Source: Lasiodiplodia sp. COLG20
Taxonomy: Eukaryota; Ascomycota; Dothideomycetes; Botryosphaeriales; Botryosphaeriaceae
Direction: 5' to 3'
DNA: 64,000 nucleotides
Assembly (NCBI GenBank): GCA_009801085.1
Contig: VNWV01000004.1
Location: 2,356,001-2,420,000 of the forward strand
A model generated the notes under the pieces. The model was not told the DNA's origin. It saw nothing but the letters and a program-made list of their open reading frames with translations, and searched no databases. Position numbers and translations under genes: made by a program. How positions within the stretch are numbered: the stretch's first letter is position 1; each line of letters starts with the position of its first letter. Shown here in pieces: positions 22,037 through 31,693 of this stretch.

Positions 22037-24301
22037 CTATCCGACAATCCAAGCGCGTTCCCTCCCAAAGCAGGTCCCGTGGTGAAGATTTTCTGTACCA
22101 ATTTCTTCATCTCTGTTCAGCGAGACAAGCGCGCAGAAACGGGCAATGATTGAATCTTCAGCATTTGCCCCACCGTCAACAATGTCGACCAAGCAAGCCA
22201 TGAAATCAACTTTTTCAGCCGCCACATCTTCCCGGAAAATCAAAGCCGGGCGTTGGACGGCCAATGGGTTAATAGGCTCTTCATCCTGCTCGTCAACGAT
22301 GGTGCAATTCCGCAGACGATAGCTCCTCCAAGGGCAGCCCTCCACCTTCAGAGCCACAGTGTCCCGCAAAGACGGTGGTCCTATATCTGCAGTAGTGTTC
22401 CTATTCGTCGCAAGAACGACGCCATCAGCCTCGACCGGGAGACCCTCCGGCGTCAGCGTCGACCACTTGTACCTCACGAACGCGAAGCCGGCCTTCCCCA
22501 AGAAGGACTTGGGCGCCCACCCCATGCCAGGCCTGTCCGCAAACTTGGGCCCGCCGAGGAACAGCAAGTCCTGCGGCACGCGCGGAAGGTAGTTCTTGAG
22601 AAACGCCTCCATCCGCCGCTCGGGATCCGACACTTCGAGCAAAAACCCCGGATCCGCATCCATGATCGTCGCCACGCAGACGGGCTCGTCAGCCGCGCGG
22701 CTGGTCGTGCGGCGCGCCAGCGTCTCGAGGAGGATCAAAAAGATGGCCGAGAGGGGCGACTCGCCCTCGAAATCGGCGAAGCCGGCCGGGCCGTCGCGAG
22801 CATAAGCGCGGAAGTGGGCCGGGATGCCGAGGTGGAGGAGCGGGTCGTGCGCCTTGGTCGGCAGCGTGCTGACGAGGCAGGCCGGCTCGTGCTTGAGGCA
22901 GTCTTGGATGAGTTGGTCGAGCGCGAGCAGCCCGTCGCCGAACTGGAAGATGACGAGCTCGGGTTCGTTGAGGCTGGCTTCTTGCAGCGTCCACAGCCGC
23001 CGCTGCCACGTCGAGGTGCCGAGGCGGACCGCCCGCTCTACCGGGTCGACGGGTACGCCGCTGTTGCTGCCGACGCGTTGCAGGTCTTCGTCTAGCACGA
23101 GGACGGCGCTGGCGTCGCGGTAGGTGGTGCCCATGCGTCTGATGGAGAGCGTCCGTGAGGGGCCGGATACGGGGACGCAGATGGTGTCCATCCAGAACCC
23201 GGCCATCTGCCACTCCGTGTCGAATTGCCTGAGCAAGTTTAGTAAGCGGAGGATTTGGCACTTTGGGAGAGCGTTAAACTCCCGGTTTCCCAGGCCGTGG
23301 CTCCATACGTGCGATAGTGCCAAGTAGCGCTCCGACGGCTCTCGGGGAACCACCTTGAGGTTGACCTCTCCTCCGGGCTGTTCCTCCAGCTTAATTATCG
23401 GAAGACTGTTGTTCTGGATAATATGGTCGAGTTCGCCTGGTGTGACACCGAGAAGCATGCAGGAACCTCCGGTACACTGTGGGGTATGCTGGGGTTTGTA
23501 GTCGCCCTGGAGCTGGTCGCACAGACAGAGGCGGGCAGTGCAACGGGAATGATCTCGCTTTCTGACAGGCGGCAGTCGGGTAAAGTAGTACGCCGTACTA
23601 GCATCCATGGATGGGAAAGCGGCGATCTGGTTCCGACACCAGCCCACGTTGATCATTTCATCTACCAGAATCTCCTCCATTCTTCCAGCCCGCCGCCGCG
23701 TCACGAGCCCAGAAGCATGCGACAACCGCTGGTCACCGATAGCCTTCAGAAACTCCTCGCTCCAGGGCACGAACGGCAGGATCATCATGCTTTCTACAAG
23801 ACTCGTGATGGACAAGGCGACGGGCCAACGGTTAGGACAGGCAGCTAGTGAAACGGCCATCGCGCCGGGCGGCCGAAAGCATGCATAATGGATTGATATC
23901 GTGAGACACCGCTCGATACGCTGGACCGCCGACTTCTGCGCTTCTTTTGGAAGTTTCAGAAGCCCTTCTGCAAAGTTCCTGAAGTAGTCTGCCAGATTTT
24001 TCGTCGTGACGTGGGGGCCGTCGACAAAGTCTGCCTGGAACACCGGCACGCCGACAGCCGCGAAAGCTTCGTTTATAACGCCAAAGAAAAGCCACTCCTG
24101 GAAGATCGCCGTGCGTTGGTGCAAATCGTACCCCTTTTCGTCTGTCCAACCAGCTACATCGGTCTCCGCGATGTCGGGATCGAAGTGCCTCCGGGAAGGA
24201 TAGCGGTAGAAATCGCATCTGTCGTAGTCCTGCAACGCCAGGTGCGGCACCCGAAGTAATGGGCTACGCGTAGGCCCTTCTATTTTGGGTAAGTGGTCCA
24301 T
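22037..24301 (-). CDS. HET-domain (heterokaryon incompatibility) protein
   Basis: An uninterrupted 754-codon ORF. A Cys/His-bearing N-terminal half (CTARLCLCDQ, CTGGSCMLLG) precedes the HET core at about residues 320-450. Core landmarks are YLALSHVWSHGLGN, FWMDTICVP, the GTTYRDASAVLVLD stretch and WQRRLWTLQEA. HET domains mediate allorecognition and programmed cell death in filamentous ascomycetes, sharing a fold with TIR-like domains. The C-terminal 250 residues show no repeat, WD or ankyrin units. The gene lies next to the C2H2 gene on the same strand. Its incompatibility partner cannot be inferred. There is no sign of truncation. Confidence 0.9.
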   Translation of the reverse strand: MDHLPKIEGPTRSPLLRVPHLALQDYDRCDFYRYPSRRHFDPDIAETDVAGWTDEKGYDLHQRTAIFQEWLFFGVINEAFAAVGVPVFQADFVDGPHVTTKNLADYFRNFAEGLLKLPKEAQKSAVQRIERCLTISIHYACFRPPGAMAVSLAACPNRWPVALSITSLVESMMILPFVPWSEEFLKAIGDQRLSHASGLVTRRRAGRMEEILVDEMINVGWCRNQIAAFPSMDASTAYYFTRLPPVRKRDHSRCTARLCLCDQLQGDYKPQHTPQCTGGSCMLLGVTPGELDHIIQNNSLPIIKLEEQPGGEVNLKVVPREPSERYLALSHVWSHGLGNREFNALPKCQILRLLNLLRQFDTEWQMAGFWMDTICVPVSGPSRTLSIRRMGTTYRDASAVLVLDEDLQRVGSNSGVPVDPVERAVRLGTSTWQRRLWTLQEASLNEPELVIFQFGDGLLALDQLIQDCLKHEPACLVSTLPTKAHDPLLHLGIPAHFRAYARDGPAGFADFEGESPLSAIFLILLETLARRTTSRAADEPVCVATIMDADPGFLLEVSDPERRMEAFLKNYLPRVPQDLLFLGGPKFADRPGMGWAPKSFLGKAGFAFVRYKWSTLTPEGLPVEADGVVLATNRNTTADIGPPSLRDTVALKVEGCPWRSYRLRNCTIVDEQDEEPINPLAVQRPALIFREDVAAEKVDFMACLVDIVDGGANAEDSIIARFCALVSLNRDEEIGTENLHHGTCFGRERAWIVG

Positions 24302-24607
24302 TTCGTGAAGATGGGCGATGGGTCATAGAGTAAGGTTTGAGTGAGATTCGTAGCGCTCGTCTCCCGTAAGCCCCGCCCCTCAGTCTGACGTATGATTGGT
24401 CCCAAACGTGGGGGCGCTGTGGATTGAATATCGTCAATACAAAATAGCTGGACTGGATATAAAAGGAACTGTACAACACCATCAGCATGAGATATCGGCA
24501 TCAGTTCTGAAGTAATTTGAAAAGTTATTGCATAGCAATAGTCCGGGACCCGCCCTTGTATACAACATCTTCGTTCTTGAATATCGAGGTGACTCAAGAG
24601 CTACCCC

Positions 24608-26653
24608 TTACACAGCATTAAGCATCTTAACCCCACTTTCAACCCGATCCAACACATGCTCCAAAACATTCAGATCTCCTAAGCCCATTGCAACACCCTG
24701 CTCGCCCTCCTCGCTCTTCAATTCACCCTCCTGCAGGGATTTCCTGAATGAACCAACCGCTTGCCTCAGAGGAAAGAGGTAGCTCCCACCTACATCGTTG
24801 CCCTCATGCAGACCTGGGATATCCAGGACCTTGTGCAGCGGCTTCGCTGAAAGAAGGAGGTAGTAAAAGTTGAGTGTGGCCAGGTAGAACGACAAGTTGA
24901 GCTTGAACTTTTGCCACGCCTCGGAAATCGACGGGCCGGAGAGGTCGTGCGTGATTTCAGGGAAAAGGAAAGGAGCAATGGTGGCTAGAGCTACGGGCGT
25001 CGTGAAGATAGATGGAGACTCGGGATCGGTATCGGTGGCCGAAGAAGTCGTGCGCGAATGCCCGGCCTTCTTTGAAGAGGAAGCCGATGCTGCTTGTTGT
25101 TCCGCTTGAAGAGTTGCCAAATTTGCCTCGATCGTCTCTCCCTTCATCCAGCCCACGGCCGTGGCTTTGAGATTTTCGTAGGGGCAGTGTTCTAGCGTAT
25201 CACGAATGAAGGTGAGGCGAACGAGATCAGATGGGTGGGAGCGTAAGACAGATGTGGTGAGGTAGTGTGCGTGGTAGCGGAGAATTGGTGACGGGTTGTT
25301 CGCTGCCAGAAGAGAAGTGACTTGAAGATACTTGATGAAGTCCTCGTCTTCTGCCGGTTCACCAATTAGGTTCTTCTCAACCGCCAGAATGCCTAGTGTT
25401 AGCAGACTATCCACCAGCGAATCCGCATGGAGGCCAGTGTCCATGGCCGTGTCAAGACCGACAAAGTTGTGTAAAATCGTTGCATGGTCTGGGAACAGGG
25501 GAAGATCCCTGGTGTGTGTTTGGAGCTCGTAAATGACATCTCCGATCTTTCGTGCTGTGAAAAGGTATAGTGCGCCAGTCTTTGCCAACGGAATATCTGC
25601 TGCCGCTGCAGGCGGTTCTTCTTCCGTGGGCAGCCCGGTAGGCTCAGGCTTCGTGTCCTTAATGGCAGCCAGGAGATCCTCAGATTTGATCTCAAGATCC
25701 ATAGACAGTGCAGCCAGTTGGCCGACTATTCCGGTTCTCGCCACGAGCGGTTCCTCAGAGTTAAAGCGGTCTGCAAATGTCTTCTTATTCGGGATATTAC
25801 GCTCAGGATGAAACTTCTCATGGACTCGGCTTGACCAGGCAAGTGCAGGAGCATCACCGAGGGGCGGAAAAGAGTTCATGTAATCTTCCAGGATGTGCGT
25901 AAGGAACGACTGCAGCAATGCCTTCTGCATATCATCCTCCGCGGGTGCCGGCGGTTCCTTGGAGGCCTCCGGATCAGGCGCTGGTGCGATTTGATTTGAA
26001 CCAACAAGAGAGAAGCTGCTCGTTCTGGGCGGGAGATGTGGGCGCTTGGTGCCGGACAGAGTCTTCAGAAATTTGGTGACAGCAGGAGTGAGCTCGCCGG
26101 CATAAGGGCCCGCATCTCCGTACGCACTCAACACCGCCTGCAGTGAGGTAGACAGAAAGCGGCTGGGATATTTCGTCTTGATGCGCGGATGCAGCACAGA
26201 CAGCATGGAGAGCAGTGCGTCGAACTGCATTACCTGGAGAGGAACCTTGGATGGAGCCGCATGATCCGCGCTGGACTCGCCTGCAACGCTCTCGTCGTCA
26301 GAGATGATGGCGTTGTCGGCGGCGCGCGCAAGAGCCTCATCATCTTCCTCCTCCTGCTCGATGGTGCTGAAATCGATCAGCCGCAGCGCCTCGGTGACCT
26401 TGAGAACGACCTCGCGTGGGTTGCCAAGGCGTGCGATGTCCTGCAAGCAATCTTCCGAGGCGGGTAGTAGTGGGAGCAGAAGCTGGACCAGGTCCCAGCC
26501 GATGTTGGATGTGAGCTCCGGGTCTTGCAGAACTCGGTGTAACATTGGCAACAGCTCGGGGCTGAGGTTGTGCTCGATGAGGGTGAGGTACGTCAAGTGG
26601 TCCATCACGGGCGGGCGCCCCGCGATGAGGGGATGCTCGTCTTCGCTGCTCAT
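24608..26653 (-). CDS. Ybp2/Alf4/glomulin-family protein
   Basis: Single-exon, 681 residues, largely helical. It starts MSSEDEHPLI and includes NIGWDLVQLLLPLLP, FDALLSMLSVLHPRIK and a long helical-repeat body ending VLEHVLDRVESGVKML. This matches the fungal family grouped with yeast Ybp1/Ybp2 and plant Alf4/glomulin (PF08568). Yeast members bind the oxidative-stress regulator Yap1 or act at kinetochores; glomulin inhibits cullin-RING ligases. Which role applies here is not visible. It is divergently transcribed from LSm3, with 621 bp between the two start codons. The assignment rests on overall pattern, not on a catalytic motif. Confidence 0.8.
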   Translation of the reverse strand: MSSEDEHPLIAGRPPVMDHLTYLTLIEHNLSPELLPMLHRVLQDPELTSNIGWDLVQLLLPLLPASEDCLQDIARLGNPREVVLKVTEALRLIDFSTIEQEEEDDEALARAADNAIISDDESVAGESSADHAAPSKVPLQVMQFDALLSMLSVLHPRIKTKYPSRFLSTSLQAVLSAYGDAGPYAGELTPAVTKFLKTLSGTKRPHLPPRTSSFSLVGSNQIAPAPDPEASKEPPAPAEDDMQKALLQSFLTHILEDYMNSFPPLGDAPALAWSSRVHEKFHPERNIPNKKTFADRFNSEEPLVARTGIVGQLAALSMDLEIKSEDLLAAIKDTKPEPTGLPTEEEPPAAAADIPLAKTGALYLFTARKIGDVIYELQTHTRDLPLFPDHATILHNFVGLDTAMDTGLHADSLVDSLLTLGILAVEKNLIGEPAEDEDFIKYLQVTSLLAANNPSPILRYHAHYLTTSVLRSHPSDLVRLTFIRDTLEHCPYENLKATAVGWMKGETIEANLATLQAEQQAASASSSKKAGHSRTTSSATDTDPESPSIFTTPVALATIAPFLFPEITHDLSGPSISEAWQKFKLNLSFYLATLNFYYLLLSAKPLHKVLDIPGLHEGNDVGGSYLFPLRQAVGSFRKSLQEGELKSEEGEQGVAMGLGDLNVLEHVLDRVESGVKMLNAV

Positions 26654-27274
26654 GGCGGGGTAGTGGGACGGCGTCAGCGCAGACAGTAAGGGATGGGGAT
26701 GCTGGAAGAATGAATGCGTGGGGTGCAGAGAAAGTGCGGGTGGAGAGACAAGGCGGGCAGGGAGATGTCGATGTCAATGATCTGTGGCAGGGTTCGAGGA
26801 AGGCAGCGGCCGTCCTGGTTGTTCCGTGAAACCGCGGCAGCGTCATCATCATCGCGGCGGAAGTTTGCTGCAGAATCACGTGGCGCCGCATGCGCCGCGC
26901 GAATCATCCGCCGCGCACCGTCTCTCGCGCGGGCAAGCCAAGTGCTGTCGTAGCGGCAAGTGAAACAAAGCAGAGTGCGTTGTTTCATCCGCGCGCGGCC
27001 ATTCGAAGCCCGTTCCAACGCGCCCGCCCGCTCCCGCCGCCCGCGGCGCGAAAGCAGGTGACCGTGACCAGCAAGCTCGTGCGGCAGAACTTCGGCACCG
27101 CCACCGGTGCGAATCACCGCGACCTTGTTGCCGCCGCCGACGGACACCAACCGCCGCCGTCATCACAGCTGCTGTCCCACACCCCGCGCAGCTCGACGCT
27201 CCTTTCCGCTCGACCACCCCGGTCCCTCCCGTCCTCGCCCGACGAACTATTCCTCCGCCATTCACGTCTAAACC
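26654..27274. promoter_or_regulatory. Shared divergent promoter region (Ybp2-family gene / LSm3)
   Basis: 621 bp lie between two outward-facing ATGs. The region is GC-rich with CG-dense patches. No single TATA box stands out, as expected for housekeeping-type divergent promoters. Confidence 0.5.
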
Positions 27275-27799
27275 ATGGCTGACGTCGACGAATCCGGCGC
27301 CGGTGCGCCCGTGAACGAGCCTCTCGATCTCGTGCGCCTTTCCCTGGATGAGATTGTGTTTGTGAAGCTACGAGGCGATCGCGAGCTCAAGGGCCGCCTG
27401 CATGTGAGTCGCCAAGCTTGGCTCTAGCTCCTGGAGCTCGTTCACTCCTAAAAGCCAACCACCGGCCTGCAACCTTGGAGCTGATGTCTTCCACCCAGGC
27501 CTATGACAGCCATTGCAACCTTGTCCTTGGCGACGTTGAGGAGATCATATATGTGGTTGAGGAAGACGCAAATGAGGAGGAGGTCGTGAGGGTATGGCCC
27601 CAGCTCAGACTCGTACGAGTTGAGCCAGCGCATGGCTGACGATGGTATAGACGGTCAAGAAGCAGTCAGAAATGCTGTTCGTAAGAGGTATGAGGCCAGA
27701 GCCATGGCTGTGGACTGATTGATGGAACGATCATGCGCTGACTCTACGCCATGAACAGGTGACTCGGTAGTCCTCATCTCGCCGCAGGCAGCCGCATAA
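27275..27799 (+). CDS. LSM3: U6 snRNA-associated Sm-like protein LSm3
   Basis: Four exons, 27275-27403, 27499-27591, 27651-27687 and 27759-27799, encode 99 residues, the usual LSm3 size. The Sm1 motif includes [35 protein letters not shown] (split here by an intron after GRLH), and Sm2 includes [15 protein letters not shown]. LSm3 is a core subunit of the LSm2-8 ring that binds the U6 3' end in nuclear splicing and of the LSm1-7 ring in cytoplasmic mRNA decay. The three introns (95, 59 and 71 nt) have GTGAGT, GTATGG and GTATGA donors. None of these exons is long enough to appear as a large ORF. Confidence 0.95.
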
Positions 27800-29552
27800 A
27801 CATACACGACCTTACTTGGCGTTGAACGCACCCCCTGGCATTCCAGGCTGGTCACGCTGGAGAAAGATCAAGGCACCAAGCAAGGAGCATACGCCAATCG
27901 AAATGGGTCCACAAACACCTCGCGTCGTGCGATGACCATGCGGAGAAGCTGCAAGAGGTGTCGGCGCACGAATAATCCACACATTCCTCAATGGAGCACC
28001 AAAAGAAGCGCACGGAGTGAGTCCTTGACTGGAATTGGACCAGATAGATACCTCTACTAGGGAAGGCGGGCTAGGTGGAGCCGTTGCCGAAAAATAAAAC
28101 GCTTTGACTGTTGAGAATCTTGGGTGCCTTACCTTTCTCTGGGCACGTGTGCAGCATTTTACGAGCGGCCAGCATACTCGCATGTTGAAAATAGGGAAAT
28201 GAAAAACGGGATTTACGATTTATTGGATCGTTTAGTTCGAATTTACATGCTTTCTGGTATCTAGTTTTATTCATGAAGACAATACCATGGTCAATGCCAA
28301 TACCTGGGTCTCGCTTTCAATTGAGGCCTTTGTGGGTTATGATGTAAATGATTACTGCCTGAGAAAAGGCCGATGCATCAAATATGGTAATTGGATCCCT
28401 TTCAAAGGAATAAATGATTTGAATACAGTCAAAGCAACGACAGAAAGTCATCAGACTCGATGGTTCTCCCTTTATTCACCAGCATTTACACTTGGATAAT
28501 TGTTGAACATAAGAGGGTATAGTTTGAGTAAAAGTTATTCCAGTGTAACTCAACTGAAAAGAGCCCCAGCCAACGACTGCACGTTGTGCAGCATACCGTC
28601 AGCCATGTCTGCAACATGAATAGTAGCCCGTCATTTTTTTAGTCCGCCCAAACCAGTCATCCACCCATCCACCTAACCACCGTTCCGTTGTCAATCGTCC
28701 GCCCGTACCATATTGAGTATAGAGAATCAAAAAGAACAAAAGACCAGCAACTATTCCTCTCGAATCCGTATCGAATCGTCCTCGGCAAAGTTCCTCCCAC
28801 CATTAGCGCCTGACCAGCATCAAATGAACCTTTTCTATCCATCGCCAGTGCCAGTCCGACGCAACCCTTTGTACATAGGAAAATGCAAGAAACAGAAAAG
28901 TGAAAAGACGCTGGGGACACGCAAGACGTGAAAAGGGGGAATTCGGGGGAAAGTAAGATAAAGGGGGAATTAAGAGTTCGTCTCGTCGTGACTTCGTAAG
29001 TACTCTTTCTGTGTTGTGTGGTGTTGATTGTACTTCTGTGCCTGTCGTTCGACGCGCGAGAACTGTGGAGGGCAACAAACAGAAAACAGCAAAACCTCAA
29101 AGGAAATGTGGTGGTGAAGCCAGTCTTCAAGTGATGAGTCAAAGGGCGATTGGACAGTATCCAACCGTTCCGCAAAAGTCTCAGCAATTGAGTACAGGCG
29201 TGTGGTGGGGCGAACTCCGACTTGACGAGTCCAATAAGACAATGCCCAAGGTGTCCAGTTTCAGGAAGCAAACTCAATCTTAGCTCAAAGCATCGAGGGA
29301 GCGACCCATCCACTGGGGGTATAATACCAAGGCGCCAGCGCGGAGACAGAGGAGCCTGGGGGAAAAGAATGGTGTAATCAGCTGGTCTCCAAGAAAGCAA
29401 ATGAAGCAAATCCCAAAAATCGATAGCGCTTCGGCCCCACTTCAAATACAAAATGCCAAAGAAAAGCTACCCAAATATTGGGAGCAGAAGCACAGAAGGT
29501 TGCGATGCAGCGAACAGCTGTTGGGCAGGGCAACAGCTAGAGATCATTGCGA
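27800..29552. other. Convergent intergenic region, probable long 3' UTRs
   Basis: Lies between the 3' ends of LSm3 (+) and the cyclin (-). The 264-codon minus-strand frame at 28657-29451 has no domain and sits downstream of the cyclin stop, so it is most likely cyclin 3' UTR. The 28.1-28.6 kb part is AT-rich. Confidence 0.5.
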
Positions 29553-31693
29553 TCACTTACGGAGCCAAGATGAGGTGCCGAAGCTGTCGCGGTGATTCTG
29601 CTGAGGCAGCTGGAAGCCCTTCTGAATCTCGGCTTCCACGAACAGAGATGCACGCTTGTAGCGCTTGTCGGCGTACTTCTCGAAGACAGCGGCGTGGTGC
29701 TTTTGAGGGTGTTCGCTGCATTCGAGCATGACTGATACAAGCGAGCGAAGCTGGGACCAGGTGTAGCCCGAGTAGTGGACGTGGGCCTTGCTCTGTGCGA
29801 AGTTAGCGAACGAACGAGGGGAAAGCTTGGTCAGAAATGCTTACCCAGTCACCCTTCTTGAGCATGAAGCGGGCAAGGCAATGAGCACCGGCAGCCAGGA
29901 AGCTGGGGACACATCCGACGAAGCGCTCATCCATAATCGTGATCTCGAGGAAGTACTTGGCTAATGTGCGAGTCTCAAGGTCATAGTCATCGGCCTTGCT
30001 GATGCGGCGTAGGAAGCTCATCGGACCAGGCCAGCCAAGTTCGAATTGGAGCATGCTAAGCATGAAACGCTCAGCCTTGAGGATCTCGTCGACGGTGTAT
30101 CCGCCATCGACCATGTACACGATCTCAGACACAGAAGGACAATTGATCTCCTCGTACTTCGCCGCCACGAATATCGCAGTGGCGCCGACGAGCTGGAGCT
30201 TGCCAAGGGATACGACCTTGCAGGAGAGGAAGCGGTCGACGTAGTTGACGGCAAGGAAGAGTGTCTCTGGGAGGAGAGTAAAGCGGTGATGTACCTGGAC
30301 CAGCCAGTCCATGAGGACTGAACGCATGGACCATTGAATCTCGGATTGGTTGTCCATGTAGAACGGGTTGGGCCTCATGCGATCCTGCAAGCATGTGAGT
30401 CATCAGGTGGAAACAGGCGATCATTTTACATCTTACCTCAAGTTTCCTCATGTAGTCGAAGATCTCGTCGCCATACTCGGCAACCATAGACGTGTCCCAG
30501 GCTTCGTCCTCAATGTCCTCGGTGGTCTTGGTAGCTTCCACGTACATCGCGGCTTCTTCGAGCTCACGGCGAGTGCGTGCGGTGACTCTTGGGGCCAGGA
30601 CTACAGTAACGCCACCGGTAGTGTTGTCGGTCCTGTTCCTGAGGGAACGTGTGGTGTATCCGGTGTAGCCATCGGCGTCGTAGTACTCCTCATCTTCCTC
30701 ATCCCAATACTCTTCAAACCTCTCTGCCTCAGCAAGCGCAATGGCCTCTGCCTTGGCATCCTGCTCCTCCTGTTCGGCGTCATCGTTTTCCTTTTCCGAA
30801 ATCTCGGCAAGTTCGTCCTCGGTGACAGGAAGGGCGTCGTCTTCCTCGGGCAGGTCGGCATCAAGGCCGGCGATTTGGTGGCATTCCTCAGCAGCAATAG
30901 CCGTTTCGAGACTAGTGGTCGATTCCTCACTCGAAAGCGTAACGCTCTCCTCAACGGTCTTCTCGACGATACTTTCAACCTTGTGAAGCTTTTCGGAGGG
31001 CGGCGAAAGCTGAGGCGCAGTGTTGCTCCTCTCACGGCGACGGACCGGTTCGGCATCAACAGGAGCAGCGTTCTCTTTGAAGACGGTCGTGCTACGCTTG
31101 GGGATAGTCTTCTTGGTGTGGAGGGGTTGAGGTGCGATCTCGGCGACACTGGTCTTGGGCGCGACCGACTCGGCGACGGCGGGCTTCTGCGCAATCGATG
31201 AGAGCGGTCGCTGGGCGGGACGCAGGATCGCAGCAGGCTTGGTCGCTTCCTGGATGGGAGCGAGCACGTCTTTCTTAGCAGCCACGGGCTCGTCCTTGGC
31301 TAAATGCGTGTTGCGCGTGGTGTTGCTAACGTCGGCAAAGGCAGTACGCTTCGCAGCAGCCTTGATGCCAGCATTCTGGGCAAGCGACGAGAGCGCGGGC
31401 GTTGACTTATTGCGCTGGTGGATAGTCTTGCCAGCGGGAGCAGCAGGCACACTGTTCTCGTTGTGAACGCGCAGAGAGCGCAAGGGGCGCTGAGGCTGCT
31501 CGCGACACCGGATTAGCTTTTCGCTGAGACAAAAGTCCATTGGGCGGAGTGGCGCGGGAGTGGGGAGAGGTTCCGACGAGTCAGCGTGCATGAAGCTCGG
31601 AGTGAGGTTGCTCTCGAGCTCGAGGCCGATGCTTGGGGGAGGGTGCGCAGGTGGCAGCGAGCAAGCATTGAGAATACGTACCTTCGCATCCAT
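29553..31693 (-). CDS. B-type (G2/mitotic) cyclin
   Basis: Four exons on the minus strand: 31693-31682 (12 nt, MDAK), 31495-30437, 30384-29845 and 29792-29553, giving 616 residues. Splicing gives MDAKPQRPLRSLRVHNEN, then QRNKSTPALSSLAQNAG and KRTAFADVSN, the typical N-terminus of fungal NimE/Clb cyclins. The cyclin box starts near residue 377 (MRSVLMDWLVQVHHRF, then LLPETLFLAVNYVDRFLS), with AAKYEEI and CPSV further on. The long acidic, Glu-rich middle precedes it. It should activate Cdk1 for mitotic entry. The first intron (186 nt) is in frame and free of stops. The final codons CTC CGT AAG TGA overlap a GTAAGT donor, so an alternative C-terminus is possible. Confidence 0.92.

Noticed and set aside
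28657..29451. 264-codon minus-strand ORF
   Set aside because: No domain; lies downstream of the cyclin stop and is better explained as 3' UTR or chance openness.
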